From SHZL01 sp963815185 (lineage in GTDB: Bacteria > Pseudomonadota > Gammaproteobacteria > Xanthomonadales > SZUA-36), in the NCBI GenBank assembly GCA_963815185.1, contig CAWFGC010000009.1, positions 806,001 through 870,000 on the forward strand: a DNA stretch of 64,000 bases. Direction: 5' to 3'. The notes under the pieces are model-generated. The model was not told the origin of the DNA and ran no database searches. It worked only from the letters and a program-made list of their open reading frames with translations. This document shows positions 38,573 to 48,072 of the stretch, piece by piece. Position 1 is the stretch's first letter; each line of letters begins with the position of its first letter. The position numbers were made by a program, and so were the translations under genes.

Positions 38573-40267
38573 TCACGGTTCGATGTGCGTGCGCAGCAGA
38601 ACAATCCGGTAGGGGTCCCAGGTGGATGCGTTCCAGATAATGTCAACGCCGGTTCCAGCCGGCCGGGTCCACTGCTCGATGATATTGGAACTGTAGAAGA
38701 AACCGTACTCCTGCGGATTGATATCGCGCGCCTTGGTATGGGGTGCGCAGCCCGTTTGCGTGCAGGACGGATGGCGCAGCACGCCGCCGGGTTTGTATTG
38801 GCCGGAACCCGGTACCGCCGGATCGCCGCTTGCTATGATGTCCTGCGGAGGTGACCAGGGCCCCCAGGGCTGATCAGCGGTGCGCATGTGGAAAGCGCCA
38901 TCGCCGATCACCACCTCGGTGCATTCCGGTCCGACAAACAACTGCAGCACGCCGCACAATGGCAGGTATGGCTGGATCGGCAAGTTGATCATGCCGCCAC
39001 CATAAAACATCACCCACTTTTTCAGGGGTTCGACCCAGGCAACACTGATCTGATCGACGACGTCCCAGGCATCCGCGCTTTGAATGCCCGGCTGGCTCGC
39101 ATCTAGATCGACGGCCGCTGCTTCCGCCTCGTCGGCACTGAAATGCGGCACGCCGCTTTGATCCGTGCCGGTGTAGTACTGCGGCTTCCATTCATAGCCG
39201 GGGCCCTGCGGCAGGTCGACGAAGGCGAAATACATGCCGAGCGTGCGGCCCGTCCGGTTTACACCAACGAACCCGGGACGGCCCCACATGAAAACGCGCG
39301 GGTGCCGGCCGGCCGGCACAGGCGTCGCGCCCGTCGGGCGAAAGTCCGGGTTTGCTGCCCCCTTGCCGGGAGGATCGAAATCGGTGACGGTGCGCAGCGC
39401 GACGTTGAGGAAGCGGTTTGTCAGCCACTCATGGTCGATGCTGTAGACCTTGGGCTTGTCGGTGCTGCGCGTGCCGATCAGCAGGTGCACGCCCATCGCG
39501 CCGATGCGGCCCATGGGCGTTTCAGCGAAGATGGTGCTGCCGTGATCGGCGCAAAATCCGCTGCCCGCAACAGGCGAGCCTGATGCATCCGATTCGGTAT
39601 CGGAGATACAGGCTGCAATCGAACCATCGATGCAGCCGAAGGTAACGCCCGCTTCGTTGGTGTAGGGCGGGCCAACATAGCCCAGACCGGTATCACAGGT
39701 CATGCCGTTGCCGCATTCGCTGTCCGTTCGGCAGCCCTGAGGTTTGAAGTTGAAGAACACGCCATATTCATCGCGGCCGTTGCTGAAGCCGCCGACGGGG
39801 GTCTTGAAGCCTTCCATCGCCCGGCCGATGTCGATCGCGGACATTTCATCGCTGCCGGGGTTTTGCGGCAATTTGATCAGCGGGATGTGGCCCGGAGAGA
39901 AGCTGGCCGGGTCTGGCCATTCGGCCAGGTCGATGCTGCCAAAGCTGTCGTCGAGACGGGTTCCGGAGGAGGCTTCGATGGGCTCACCGGTTTCGTTCGC
40001 CATGGTGTCGCCGAACAGCAGTTGCAGCTTGCCGTCATGCTGGTAGGTAAAACCGAGATCGGTACCGTAGTACGCGATGCGCCTGGGCGCGAGGTTGTCG
40101 GGATGCAAGCGGGCGTCGGCGCCGGTGAAGGGCCCGATTACCGTGGTCTCAACGGCTCTGGGGGTGCTCGCCTGCGGCCCGGGCGGTGCGGTGGTTTCCT
40201 GCGAAGCGCAGGCGCCGGCGAGCAGGGCCGGCAACAGCGCTGCTATCAATAATCTGGCATGGCCCAT
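38573..40267 (-). CDS. Exported DUF4185 (GH183-like) protein, paralog 1
   Basis: 564 residues, intact. Lipoprotein-like signal MGHARLLIAALLPALLAGAC. DUF4185 landmarks: YYGTDLGFTYQHDGKLQLLF and LFGDT (84-88), RVFMWGRPGFVGVNRTGR, SVAWVEPLKKWVMFYGGG, MRTADQPWGPWSPPQDIIA and the closing STWDPYRIVLLRTH. DUF4185 was assigned to GH183, founded on endo-D-arabinanases, with a five-bladed beta-propeller. A Cys-rich insert (GCRTDSECGNGMTCDTGLGY onward to SGFCADHGS) is shared by all four copies and is probably disulfide-bonded outside the cytoplasm. AGGAG precedes the ATG by 8 bases. It is the fourth and last DUF4185 gene in transcription order and starts 33 bases after paralog 2. Confidence 0.85.
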   Translation of the reverse strand: MGHARLLIAALLPALLAGACASQETTAPPGPQASTPRAVETTVIGPFTGADARLHPDNLAPRRIAYYGTDLGFTYQHDGKLQLLFGDTMANETGEPIEASSGTRLDDSFGSIDLAEWPDPASFSPGHIPLIKLPQNPGSDEMSAIDIGRAMEGFKTPVGGFSNGRDEYGVFFNFKPQGCRTDSECGNGMTCDTGLGYVGPPYTNEAGVTFGCIDGSIAACISDTESDASGSPVAGSGFCADHGSTIFAETPMGRIGAMGVHLLIGTRSTDKPKVYSIDHEWLTNRFLNVALRTVTDFDPPGKGAANPDFRPTGATPVPAGRHPRVFMWGRPGFVGVNRTGRTLGMYFAFVDLPQGPGYEWKPQYYTGTDQSGVPHFSADEAEAAAVDLDASQPGIQSADAWDVVDQISVAWVEPLKKWVMFYGGGMINLPIQPYLPLCGVLQLFVGPECTEVVIGDGAFHMRTADQPWGPWSPPQDIIASGDPAVPGSGQYKPGGVLRHPSCTQTGCAPHTKARDINPQEYGFFYSSNIIEQWTRPAGTGVDIIWNASTWDPYRIVLLRTHIEP

Positions 40268-40300
40268 GTCAACGTCTCCTGGTGATGGCCCATCGGCGGC

Positions 40301-42035
40301 TCAATGGCTGAGGTGCGTGCGCAGCAGGATGACGCGGTAGGGATCGTAGGTCGATGCATTCCATAACACATCGACGCCATCCCCAGCCGGCGTGATCCAT
40401 TGTTCGATAATGTTTGCCCCGTAGAACCAGCCATAATTGCGCCCGGCGTCCAGTTCCGGGAACGAATGATGTGGGGCACAGCCTTCGCCCTCGCAGGCAG
40501 GGTGGTAGAGCATGCCGCCGGCTCCGTACTGGCCCGAGCCGGGGATCCCGGGATCCCCGCCGGCGATGATCTCCTGCGGCTCGCTCCACGGACCCCATGG
40601 ATCGTTCGCACTGCGCATATAAATCGAGCCCTGACCAATGACGACGTCTTTGCAGTCGGGACCGGCGAATACTTCCAGCACGCCGCAGTCGGCCAGGCCC
40701 CAGTCCGGCAGAGGTGTTACGTCGATGCCGCCGCCGTAAAACATCACCCATTTCTCCAGCGGCTCGACCCAGACGATGCTCATGTGCTGAATGATGTCGT
40801 TCACCTCGTTTGGTTGCACACCCGGGGTGGCGGCGTCGAGGTCGAGCGCGGCCGCCTCGCTTTCACGATCGCTGAACCGCGGTATGTCCGCGTCGTCGAC
40901 GCCGGTGAAGTAGTGCAGGGACCAGGCGAAATCCGGCGCAACGGGCATATCGGCATAGGCGAAATAGAGATTCTCCGGCCGTCCCTTCGCGCCCACCCCG
41001 GTAAATCCCGGACGCCCCCACAGCAGGACCCGCCGGCCGGCACCGCCGGGCCCGGCGGGGCGATAGTCCTGATTGGCGTGACCCGGTCCGCTCTGTGGAT
41101 CAAAACGCTGCACCGCGCGCATGGCGGTGTTGATGAATTTATTGGTCAACCAGTCGTGGATGCCCTGGTACTTGTTGGGCTCTGCGGTGCTGCGCACAGC
41201 GATACGCTGCGTCATGGCGACTGCGGCGAATCGGCCGGCGGGTGATTCCTGCCAGACCGAACTGCTGTGGTCGACGCACAGGCCGCTGTCGGGGACCGGC
41301 GCGCCGGCCACGTCCACCATGGTGTCGGCCGTGCATCCCGGGCGGCCCTCGGTGCAACCGAGCGTCAGGCCCGCCTCCTCGGTGTAGCGCGGTCCGACGA
41401 AACCGAGCTCCGGGAGCGCAAGCCAGTTCACTGCCACATTCGGCATCCTGCGTGCAGCCCAGCGGTTTGCCCAGGATGAAAAGCCCGAATTCACGATCCC
41501 CATTGCTGAATCCGCCTTCCGGCGTTTTCAAATCGTCCATCGCGAAGCCGGGATCGATGCCAAGCAGTTCGCCGCTGTCCGGCTTCTGAAGCAGTCGCAT
41601 CGGCGGAATATTCGAGGCCGTGATCACGCTCGGGTCCGGCCAGTCGGCCAAGTTGATGGTTCCGATCATATCGTCATGCAGCCCGTTCGTTTCCGGTTCG
41701 ATCCTGGCCCAGGTATCGTCAGCCACGGTGTCGCCGAACAGGAATTGCAGCTTGCCGTCGTGCAGGTAGCTCCAGCCGAGGTCGGTGCCGTTGAAGCGGA
41801 CCGGGTAGGGGCTCACGTTGTCCGGGTGGGGTATGGCGCCGAGTCCCACGAACGGTCCGAGGACGGTTGTTTCGCCCACCTTTGGCGCTGCCGGCGTTGG
41901 TGCACTCGCGATCGCTGAACTGTCCGCCGAAGCGTTTGCGCCCGGCGCGCTTTCAGTCTGCGTTCCCCGCTGGTCGCAGGCACAGGCAAGTGCTGTCAAA
42001 AACAAGCTTGTGGTCAATATTCGCGCATGACGCAT
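40301..42035 (-). CDS. Exported DUF4185 (GH183-like) protein, paralog 2, one frameshift
   Basis: About 577 residues. ATG 42035 with GGAG 7 bases upstream begins MRHARILTTSLFLTALACAC, a lipoprotein-type signal followed by a Ser/Ala/Pro linker. The body matches paralog 1: GTDLGWSYLHDGKLQFLFGD, VLLWGRPGFTGVGAKGR, SIVWVEPLEKWVMFYGGG, MRSANDPWGPWSEPQEIIAG and STYDPYRVILLRTH. One frame change near 41425, in the Cys-rich insert, separates the two halves. Closest to paralog 3 (shared IIQHMS.AWVEPL and IDVTP/IDSTP regions). Gap to paralog 3 is 38 bases. Likely anchored in the outer membrane and acting on polysaccharide. Confidence 0.83.
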
Positions 42036-42073
42036 TTCAAATCTCCGTTTGGCGGTTTGCAAACACGTTGCTG

Positions 42074-43733
42074 TCAGCGGCTGATGTGCGTGCGCAGCAG
42101 AATCACGCGGTAGGGGTCCCAGGTCGACGCGTCCCACATCACATCGACGCCGTTACCGGCCGGCACGATCCACTGCTCGACGATATTGGCGCCGTAGAAC
42201 CAGCCATAGCCCTGCGGGTTCATCGGCGGCAGCGGGCTGTGCTGTTCGCAGCCTTCGTCTTTGCAGTCCCGGTGATAAAGTACGCCGCCCGGCCCGTATT
42301 GTCCCGAACCCGCTACCTGCGGGTCGCCACCGGCAATGATCTCCTGCGGCTCGCTCCATGGGCCCCAGGGGTTGTCGGCACTACGCATGTAGATCGAGCC
42401 TTCACCCATCACCACGCTTTTGCAGTCGCCCGGCGCGAATACCTCGAGGATGCCGCAGTCGCCGAGGCCGCGCTCCGGTCGGGGCGTGCTGTCGATGCCG
42501 CCGCCATAAAACATCACCCACTTTTTCAGCGGTTCGACCCAGGCCACGCTCATATGCTGGATGATGTCGTGCACCTCATTTGGCTGGATACCCAGGGTTG
42601 CGGCATCGAGATCCAGCGCCGAAGCCTCGCTTTCGCGCCCACTGAATTGCGGAATGCCGGTTTCATCGACGCCGGTGAAGTACTTTAGCGACCATTCGAA
42701 GCCGGGCGCCAAGGGCATATCCGCATAGGCAAAATAGAGGTTCATCGGCCGGCCCTTCGCGCCGATGCCGATGAAGCCCGGCCGGCCCCACAGCAGCACG
42801 CGCCGCTTGCCGCCGCTGGCGCCGGCGATACGATAGTCCTGATTGGCAAAGCCCGGCCCCCGCTCCGGATCGAAGCGCTGCACCGTGCTGACGGTGGTGT
42901 TGATGAACTTGTTGGTGAGCCAGTCGCTGATGCCCTGGTACTTGTTGCGCTCGGAAAGGCTGCGTACCGCGATGCGTTGCTTCATCGCGACCGCGGCCAC
43001 CCGGCCCCCGGGCGTTGCCTGCCAAACCGAACTGCTGTGGTCGACACACAGTCCGCTGCCGGGTACCGGTGCGCCGCTGGCGTCCACCATGGTATCGGCC
43101 GTGCATCCCGGGCGGCCCTCGATGCAGCCCAGGGTCAGGCCGGGCTGCTCGGTGTAGCGCGTGCCGATGTAACCGAGTTCAGGAGCGCAGGCGAACTCGC
43201 TGCCGCATTCGGAGTCCTGCACACAGCCCAGCGGTTTGGTCAGGATGAAGATGCCAAACTCGCGCTCCCCACTGCTGAACCCCGCCTCGGGCGTCTTCAA
43301 ACCGTCCATCACATGGCCGGGGTCGATGGCCATCAGCTCAGAGCTCCCCGGATCCTGTAACAGCCGCAGCGGCGGGATGTTCGTCGGCGTGATCAGGCGC
43401 GGGTCGGGCCATTCGGCAAGGTCGATGGTCCCGATCATGTCGTCGTGTAGCCCGCTTGTGCCGGGTTCGATACGGGCCCCGCTCGTGTCCGCCACGGTGT
43501 CGCCGAAGAGGAATACCAGTTTGCCGTCATGCAGGTAGCTGAATCCGAGATCCGTGCCGTAGTAGTGCACCGGGTGGGGATTCAGATTGGCCGGATGGAG
43601 TGCTGCGTGCAGTCCGGTGAAAGGCCCGATGATTTCCGTTGCCCCCACGGTTGGACCGGCTGCCGCCGCCGGAATTGCTGCAATGAACATCGGGCCGGCA
43701 AGCGTCGATCCAAATCGTGAATGCTTTTCTCAC
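42074..43733 (-). CDS. Exported DUF4185 (GH183-like) protein, paralog 3
   Basis: About 552 residues. From Met at 43690 the frame is open (FIAAIPAAAAGPTVGATEII), but that omits the front of the signal peptide. A GTG at 43733 starts MRKAFTI in another frame and overlaps the stop of paralog 4 as GTGA. A single indel between would give a normal signal peptide, so I place the start at 43733. Landmarks: YYGTDLGFSYLHDGKLVFLF, GRPGFIGIGAKGR, SVAWVEPLKKWVMFYGGG, MRSADNPWGPWSEPQEIIAG, STWDPYRVILLRTH, plus the shared Cys-rich insert. No lipobox; probably secreted to the periplasm or beyond. Confidence 0.83.
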
Positions 43734-45371
43734 CGTTTGATCCTGGTGCGGAGCAAGTCTACCCGGTACGGATCCCAGGTCGATGCGTTCCAGATGACGT
43801 CAACGCCGTCGTCAGTGGGTTTGATCCATTCCTCGATGATATTGGCCGCGTAAAAGAAGCCGTACTCGCGCGGGTTGTAGAAGGGGGTGTCGGTATGCGG
43901 CGCGCAAGTCTCGCCCTTGCAGTCGGGATGGTGCAGCATGCCGCCAGGCCCGTATTGGCCGGACCCGGGAGCATCGGGATCTCCGCCGGCGATCACGTCC
44001 TGCGGCGGAGACCACGGACCCCAGGGATCATCGGCGGTGCGCATCCGCACGGCACCGTTTCCGATTACTACCTGCTTGCACTCGCTGCCGGTAAAGAGCT
44101 GCAGCACCCCACAATCAGGCAGGAACTGCGTCGGTAATTTCAGAAATCCCACCGCCGTAAAACATCACCCATTTGCCGAGTGCTTCGATCCACACGACAC
44201 TCATTTGCTGCACCAGGTCGTGCACCTCGCCGGCCTGGATGCCGGGCGTGGTCGAGTCCAGATCGAGCGCTGCCGCGTCGTTTTCATTCAGGGAAAACTG
44301 CGGGATGCCATCCGCATTGCCGGTATAATAATGCACCTGCCAGGGAAAACCGGCGCCGGCCGGCATGTCGACATAGGCGAAATAGAGCCCCAGCGAACGG
44401 CCCGTGGCGGCAACGCCGATGAAACCGGGTCTTCCCCACAGCAGCACGCGCCGCGATCCGCCGCTGCCCTTGGCCTTGCTGTAATCCTGGTTCTTCGCTC
44501 CTGCGCCCTTTTCCGGCTCGAAGCGCTCGACGGTCCGTGGCGTCATGTTGACGAACTTGTTGGTCAGCCACGCCTGGATGTCCGTGTATTTGCGGGGATC
44601 AGCGGTGGAGCGCAGGCCGATGCGTTGAGCCAGCGCCGCGGCGCTGACCCGACCGGCCGGCGTGTCCGCCCACACCGTGCTGGTCCGGTCGACGCAGAAG
44701 CCGCTGCCAGGGACCGGTTTGCCCGCGGCATCCGCCATGGTGTCTGCCACGCAACCCGGTGTGCCTTCGGCGCAGGGTAGCGTCAGGTTAGCCTGGTCGG
44801 AAAAACGCGATCCCAGATAACCCAGGCCGGCATCGCAACTGAGGCCATGAGCACAATCGGCGTCGCTGGTGCAGCCTTGCGGCTTGGTGACATTGAATAT
44901 TCCGAACTCGCTGCTGCCGTTGCTGAATCCGCCCATCGGCGTCTTGCCCAGATCCATCACATGGCCCGGATCGAGCGCCGCCATTTCATTGCTGCCGGGG
45001 TTCTGTGCGAGTTTGATCAGCGGCATATTTTTGCTGCTGAACGTCTCCGGCTGCGACCATTTTTCGAGATCCACGCTGCCAAACGTGTCGTCGTGGCTGG
45101 ACCCCGTGGATGCCTCGGCCGGCGCATAAGCTTCGGTTGCCCAGGTATCGCCGAACAGGAACTGCAGTTGGCCGTCGAACTCATAGCTGAAGCCCAGGTC
45201 CAGCCCGTAGAATTCAATGGGGTGCGGCGCTATATTGTCCGGATGGAGGGGTGCTCCCTCACCTGCAAACGGGCCAAGGGCCTGCGTAGAAACGATGCCA
45301 GGATCGGCGGGAGAAGGGGAAGGAACTGTGATCAGCGCCAGACTTGCCAGCGCGAGTGTGAAAACTTTCAT
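43730..45371 (-). CDS. Exported DUF4185 (GH183-like) protein, paralog 4, one frameshift
   Basis: About 546 residues, first gene of the long minus-strand run. ATG 45371 (GGAG 7 bases upstream) begins MKVFTLALASLALITVPS, a cleavable signal. The N-terminal motif is YGLDLGFSYEFDGQLQFLFG, where Leu replaces the Thr of GTDLG, so this copy varies at a conserved site. It keeps VLLWGRPGFIGVAATGR, VVWIEALGKWVMFYGGG, MRTADDPWGPWSPPQDVIAG and STWDPYRVDLLRTR. A frame change after MFYGGG near 44140, in a G-rich run, splits the gene. The stop overlaps the start of paralog 3. Operator-like site 6 lies 102 bases upstream. Confidence 0.83.
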
Positions 45372-45472
45372 TGCCAACTCCGTTTTCAAGCTGAGGTCCC
45401 GCGGAAATTCTCACGGATAAGGCGTATTCGGGGAGGTTCCGTGGTTGTGACAGTGTAAGCTTGGCAGTTTAC

Positions 45473-45484
45473 CTAACATGTCAG
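45473..45484. promoter_or_regulatory. Operator-like palindrome, site 6 (CTAACATGTCAG)
   Basis: One of three identical copies of CTAACATGTCAG in the window (with sites 7 and 8). It is 102 bases upstream of the first DUF4185 gene on the minus strand. Confidence 0.72.
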
Positions 45485-45748
45485 TAACTGTCCACATCGC
45501 CGCTCGACCCGCGGCGCTCGGGAAGTACGGAAGGGCCTGCCATCCTTTGTATGGTCATCCGCCGAAGCAACGGGGTGTCCGGCAACGGCGCCCGAGCTCA
45601 TTATCAGATGCAAAGACAGTGTCTTATGCTCCGAATTGTGTATGATTACTACAATCTGGCGGATGCACCCCAGGCAACGCCTCATCGCCGGATGAGCCGA
45701 AGACCATCGGTGAATTTCAGTTGTTGTGGAAACTTGATGTTTCTTAAG

Positions 45749-45760
45749 CTAACATGTCAG
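45749..45760. promoter_or_regulatory. Operator-like palindrome, site 7 (CTAACATGTCAG)
   Basis: Identical to sites 6 and 8, 80 bases upstream of the aldolase gene start at 45840 on the plus strand. Confidence 0.72.
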
Positions 45761-45839
45761 TTCCGCGATTCGCACCTTTGGGTACGGGATTTATCGGGAA
45801 AAAAAGGAATCAGAAGGTAAATTTCACGCAGTAGGCGTT

Positions 45840-46694
45840 ATGAATCAGAAATCCGAAGTTGCCAACAAGTGGAAAAATCCGCTTTACGTCGAAAACGATG
45901 GCAGCCGTCGCATGGCGGAATCGCTTTTACGCGGCGAAAAATTACGCCAAAAGGTAGCATCCGGGTGGGCGCTGGGCACTTTTCTGATCGAGCTGCCGAC
46001 GTCCTCCACGCTGACGGCGCTGTCAGTGGCGGGCTTCGATTTCGTGGTTTTGGACATGGAACATTCTTCCATCGATTTTTCCACGCTGGAATCCCTGATT
46101 ACCGCCGGCCATGCCAGCGGACTGGCCGTTCTGGTTAGAACCTGGGGCGAAGATACAGGCCTGATTGGAAAAGTACTCGACATCGGTGCGCACGGCATCA
46201 TGGCGCCGCATGTCGCTACACCGGAGCGCGCGGCCGAAATCGTCAAAGAGGCACGTTTTGCGCCCCAGGGCGAGCGTGGGTTTTCACCGCTGGCCAAGTT
46301 CGACTGCTTGACGGAGCCGCTGCAGCAGTTGGGTCAGTCAACCTATGTCGTGGTCCAGATCGAGGGGCGGGATGCGCTCGAACGCGTCAGTGAAATTGCC
46401 GCCGTACCCGGTATCGACGCGGTGTTCGTCGGGCCGTATGATCTTGCGCTGTCACTGTCGGTGCCCCCCGGAAGCGCCGAAGTATTCGCCGCTGCAGAAC
46501 GGATTGCTCTCTCGGTGCCTGAACACGTATGCCTGGGACTATATGTCGATGATCCGAACACCTGTGCTCGCTGGGCCGGCCGCCGATTCTCGTTGCAGTG
46601 CGTCGGTTTCGATGGCCGCATGTTTTCGGACGGTGCGCGGGCAGTGGCAGACCTGGCGAGACAAAGCATGAACGAAAAGCAAGAGAATACCTAG
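45840..46694 (+). CDS. HpcH/HpaI-family class II aldolase
   Basis: 284 residues, intact; metal-dependent pyruvate aldolase family (HpaI, GarL, RhmA). Landmarks: GTFLIELPTSSTLTALSVAG, FVVLDMEHSSID with His75, Arg100 (LVRTWG), and metal ligands Glu175 (VQIEG) and Asp201 (GPYDLALSL), spaced as in HpaI. The N-terminal 20 residues before the usual start, with no good ribosome site, leave the start uncertain. It cleaves 2-keto-3-deoxy sugar acids to pyruvate plus an aldehyde. From 2-keto-3-deoxy-D-arabinonate this would give glycolaldehyde. First gene of the aldolase - hydratase - SnoaL - dehydratase - lactonase run, behind operator-like site 7. Confidence 0.9.
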   Translation: MNQKSEVANKWKNPLYVENDGSRRMAESLLRGEKLRQKVASGWALGTFLIELPTSSTLTALSVAGFDFVVLDMEHSSIDFSTLESLITAGHASGLAVLVRTWGEDTGLIGKVLDIGAHGIMAPHVATPERAAEIVKEARFAPQGERGFSPLAKFDCLTEPLQQLGQSTYVVVQIEGRDALERVSEIAAVPGIDAVFVGPYDLALSLSVPPGSAEVFAAAERIALSVPEHVCLGLYVDDPNTCARWAGRRFSLQCVGFDGRMFSDGARAVADLARQSMNEKQENT

Positions 46695-46735
46695 CGGCCC
46701 TTGACGGCCATCGATTTGTCAACGGAGAGAAGCGC

Positions 46736-47563
46736 TTGAACCAGGACCCATCCGCAACAGACCCCTTGTCACGATTGGCTGACGAATTATTCAACGCCGA
46801 ACAGACACGCATACCCATTGCGCCTTTGACCGATAGTTATCCGGCCTTGAGTTTGCAGGACGCCTATCGGATTCAGCAATTGAATGTTGCCCGCAGATTG
46901 TCGGGAGGCGAGAAAATCCTCGGCCACAAGATCGGGCTGACCGCCAAGGCCATGCAGGAAAAGTTCGGAGTCGACGAGCCCGATTTCGGTCACCTGCTTG
47001 AGCCGATGTTTGTCGATGAAAACAAGCCGCTGGACCTGGGTGAGTTGATCGACCCTCAAATTGAGATCGAGCCTGCATTCGTACTGGGATCTGCATTGTC
47101 CGGTCCGAACGTGAACATGGCCGACGTCATCGCCGCGACCGACTACATTGTGATCTGTTTCGAGGTCATTGATTCACGCATTATCGATTGGCGCATCAAA
47201 TTGCAGGATACCGTGGCTGATAACGGCTCATCGGCCCGGGTGGTTCTTGGCGCACACAAGATCAAGCCCGCGGCTTTGAAACTGGATGACCTTGAAACGG
47301 TCCTGGAACTGGATGGAAGCGTGGTTGCAACCGGAAACACCAACGCCATTCTGGGACATCCCGCCAATGGGGTTGCCTGGCTGGTCAATTATGTATCCCG
47401 GTTTGGTGTCGCTTTCGAAGCCGGTCATGTCGTACTGCCCGGAACTTGCACAAGATCTTTCCGCATTGGCGGACATCGCAGGGCCAGCGGGCGAATTGCG
47501 GGTTTGGGCGAAGTATCCCTGGAACTCGCCAGCGTGCCGGCGAGCGCAAACCGCGGGGACTGA
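46736..47563 (+). CDS. 2-keto-4-pentenoate hydratase (MhpD/DmpE) family protein
   Basis: About 275 residues. Starts at TTG 46736 with GGAG 8 bases upstream, 41 bases after the aldolase. Landmarks: LTDSYPALSLQDAYRIQQLN, HKIGLTAKAMQEKFGVDEPD, FGHLLEPM, IEIEPAFVLGSAL and ILGHPANGVAWL, all typical of the MhpD branch of the FAH superfamily. These enzymes hydrate 2-oxo-alkenoates or decarboxylate 4-oxalocrotonate-type acids. With an HpaI aldolase next door it could handle unsaturated keto acids formed by dehydrating a 2-keto-3-deoxy acid. The last 30 residues (TRSFRIGGHRRASGRI) look locally out of frame compared with the family, although the frame stays open. Confidence 0.85.
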   Translation: MNQDPSATDPLSRLADELFNAEQTRIPIAPLTDSYPALSLQDAYRIQQLNVARRLSGGEKILGHKIGLTAKAMQEKFGVDEPDFGHLLEPMFVDENKPLDLGELIDPQIEIEPAFVLGSALSGPNVNMADVIAATDYIVICFEVIDSRIIDWRIKLQDTVADNGSSARVVLGAHKIKPAALKLDDLETVLELDGSVVATGNTNAILGHPANGVAWLVNYVSRFGVAFEAGHVVLPGTCTRSFRIGGHRRASGRIAGLGEVSLELASVPASANRGD

Positions 47564-47581
47564 AGGAGAGGAGAACCGAAT

Positions 47582-48043
47582 ATGCGAGATGTAAGTGCTG
47601 CAGGGCTGGAAGCAACCATCAGGGAGTATTTCGATGGCTGCAACGAGGCAAGTATCGAAAAGATAACGGGCTGCATGGAAGAAAACGCTGTGCACTATTT
47701 TCCCGCGGGGGCGCCGCAAGGCACTTTTGCCGGCGCGCGGGCGATAGCGCAAGGCTGGGTTAAGGCGGTTGAGAATTTGGGCTCGATATGGACTGTCGAT
47801 CGCGTGATTGCCGATGCTTCGCGCCTGGAGGCGGTCATCGAATGGACGCATTTCAAACCCAAACTGGGTGTTTATTTGCGCGGCGATGAATGGTATGTGT
47901 TTTCCAAACGGGGATTGATCACGGAAATTCGCGCCTACTACGCCTGCCCAAGTGCAACGGACCCGGTGCGTACGCACGAACTCGGCGACTTCGAATACGA
48001 ATCGCTGGGCTATCCGATGTCGCCGCCAGCGGTCAGGCGCTGA
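47582..48043 (+). CDS. SnoaL-like (NTF2-fold) protein
   Basis: 153 residues, intact, with GGAGAGGAG before the ATG and 18 bases after the hydratase stop. IREYFDGCNEASIEKITGCM, AVHYFPAGAPQGTFAGARAI and GLITEIRAYYACP are the usual NTF2/SnoaL cone-fold pattern. Such proteins are isomerases, cyclases or ligand-binding proteins in many catabolic clusters. No specific activity can be read. Sandwiched between hydratase and enolase-superfamily genes, it may catalyse an isomerisation (for example lactone ring migration) or bind an intermediate; speculative. Confidence 0.8.
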   Translation: MRDVSAAGLEATIREYFDGCNEASIEKITGCMEENAVHYFPAGAPQGTFAGARAIAQGWVKAVENLGSIWTVDRVIADASRLEAVIEWTHFKPKLGVYLRGDEWYVFSKRGLITEIRAYYACPSATDPVRTHELGDFEYESLGYPMSPPAVRR

Positions 48044-48072
48044 GTGGCGGACGCGCAACCAGGCATCAACAC

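Larger units (their letters stand above)
45372..45839. other. Divergent spacer between the DUF4185 operon and the aldolase operon
   Basis: 468 bases with no convincing gene. It holds operator-like sites 6 and 7, 276 bases apart, one near each divergent start. A moderately AT-rich stretch at 45600-45660 could hold a promoter. I see no riboswitch or small RNA. Confidence 0.6.

Noticed and set aside
45840..47563. Aldolase and hydratase as a homoprotocatechuate (aromatic meta-cleavage) pathway
   Set aside because: HpaI and MhpD families occur there, but no ring-cleavage dioxygenase, isomerase or semialdehyde dehydrogenase of that path is present, while sugar-acid genes surround them.
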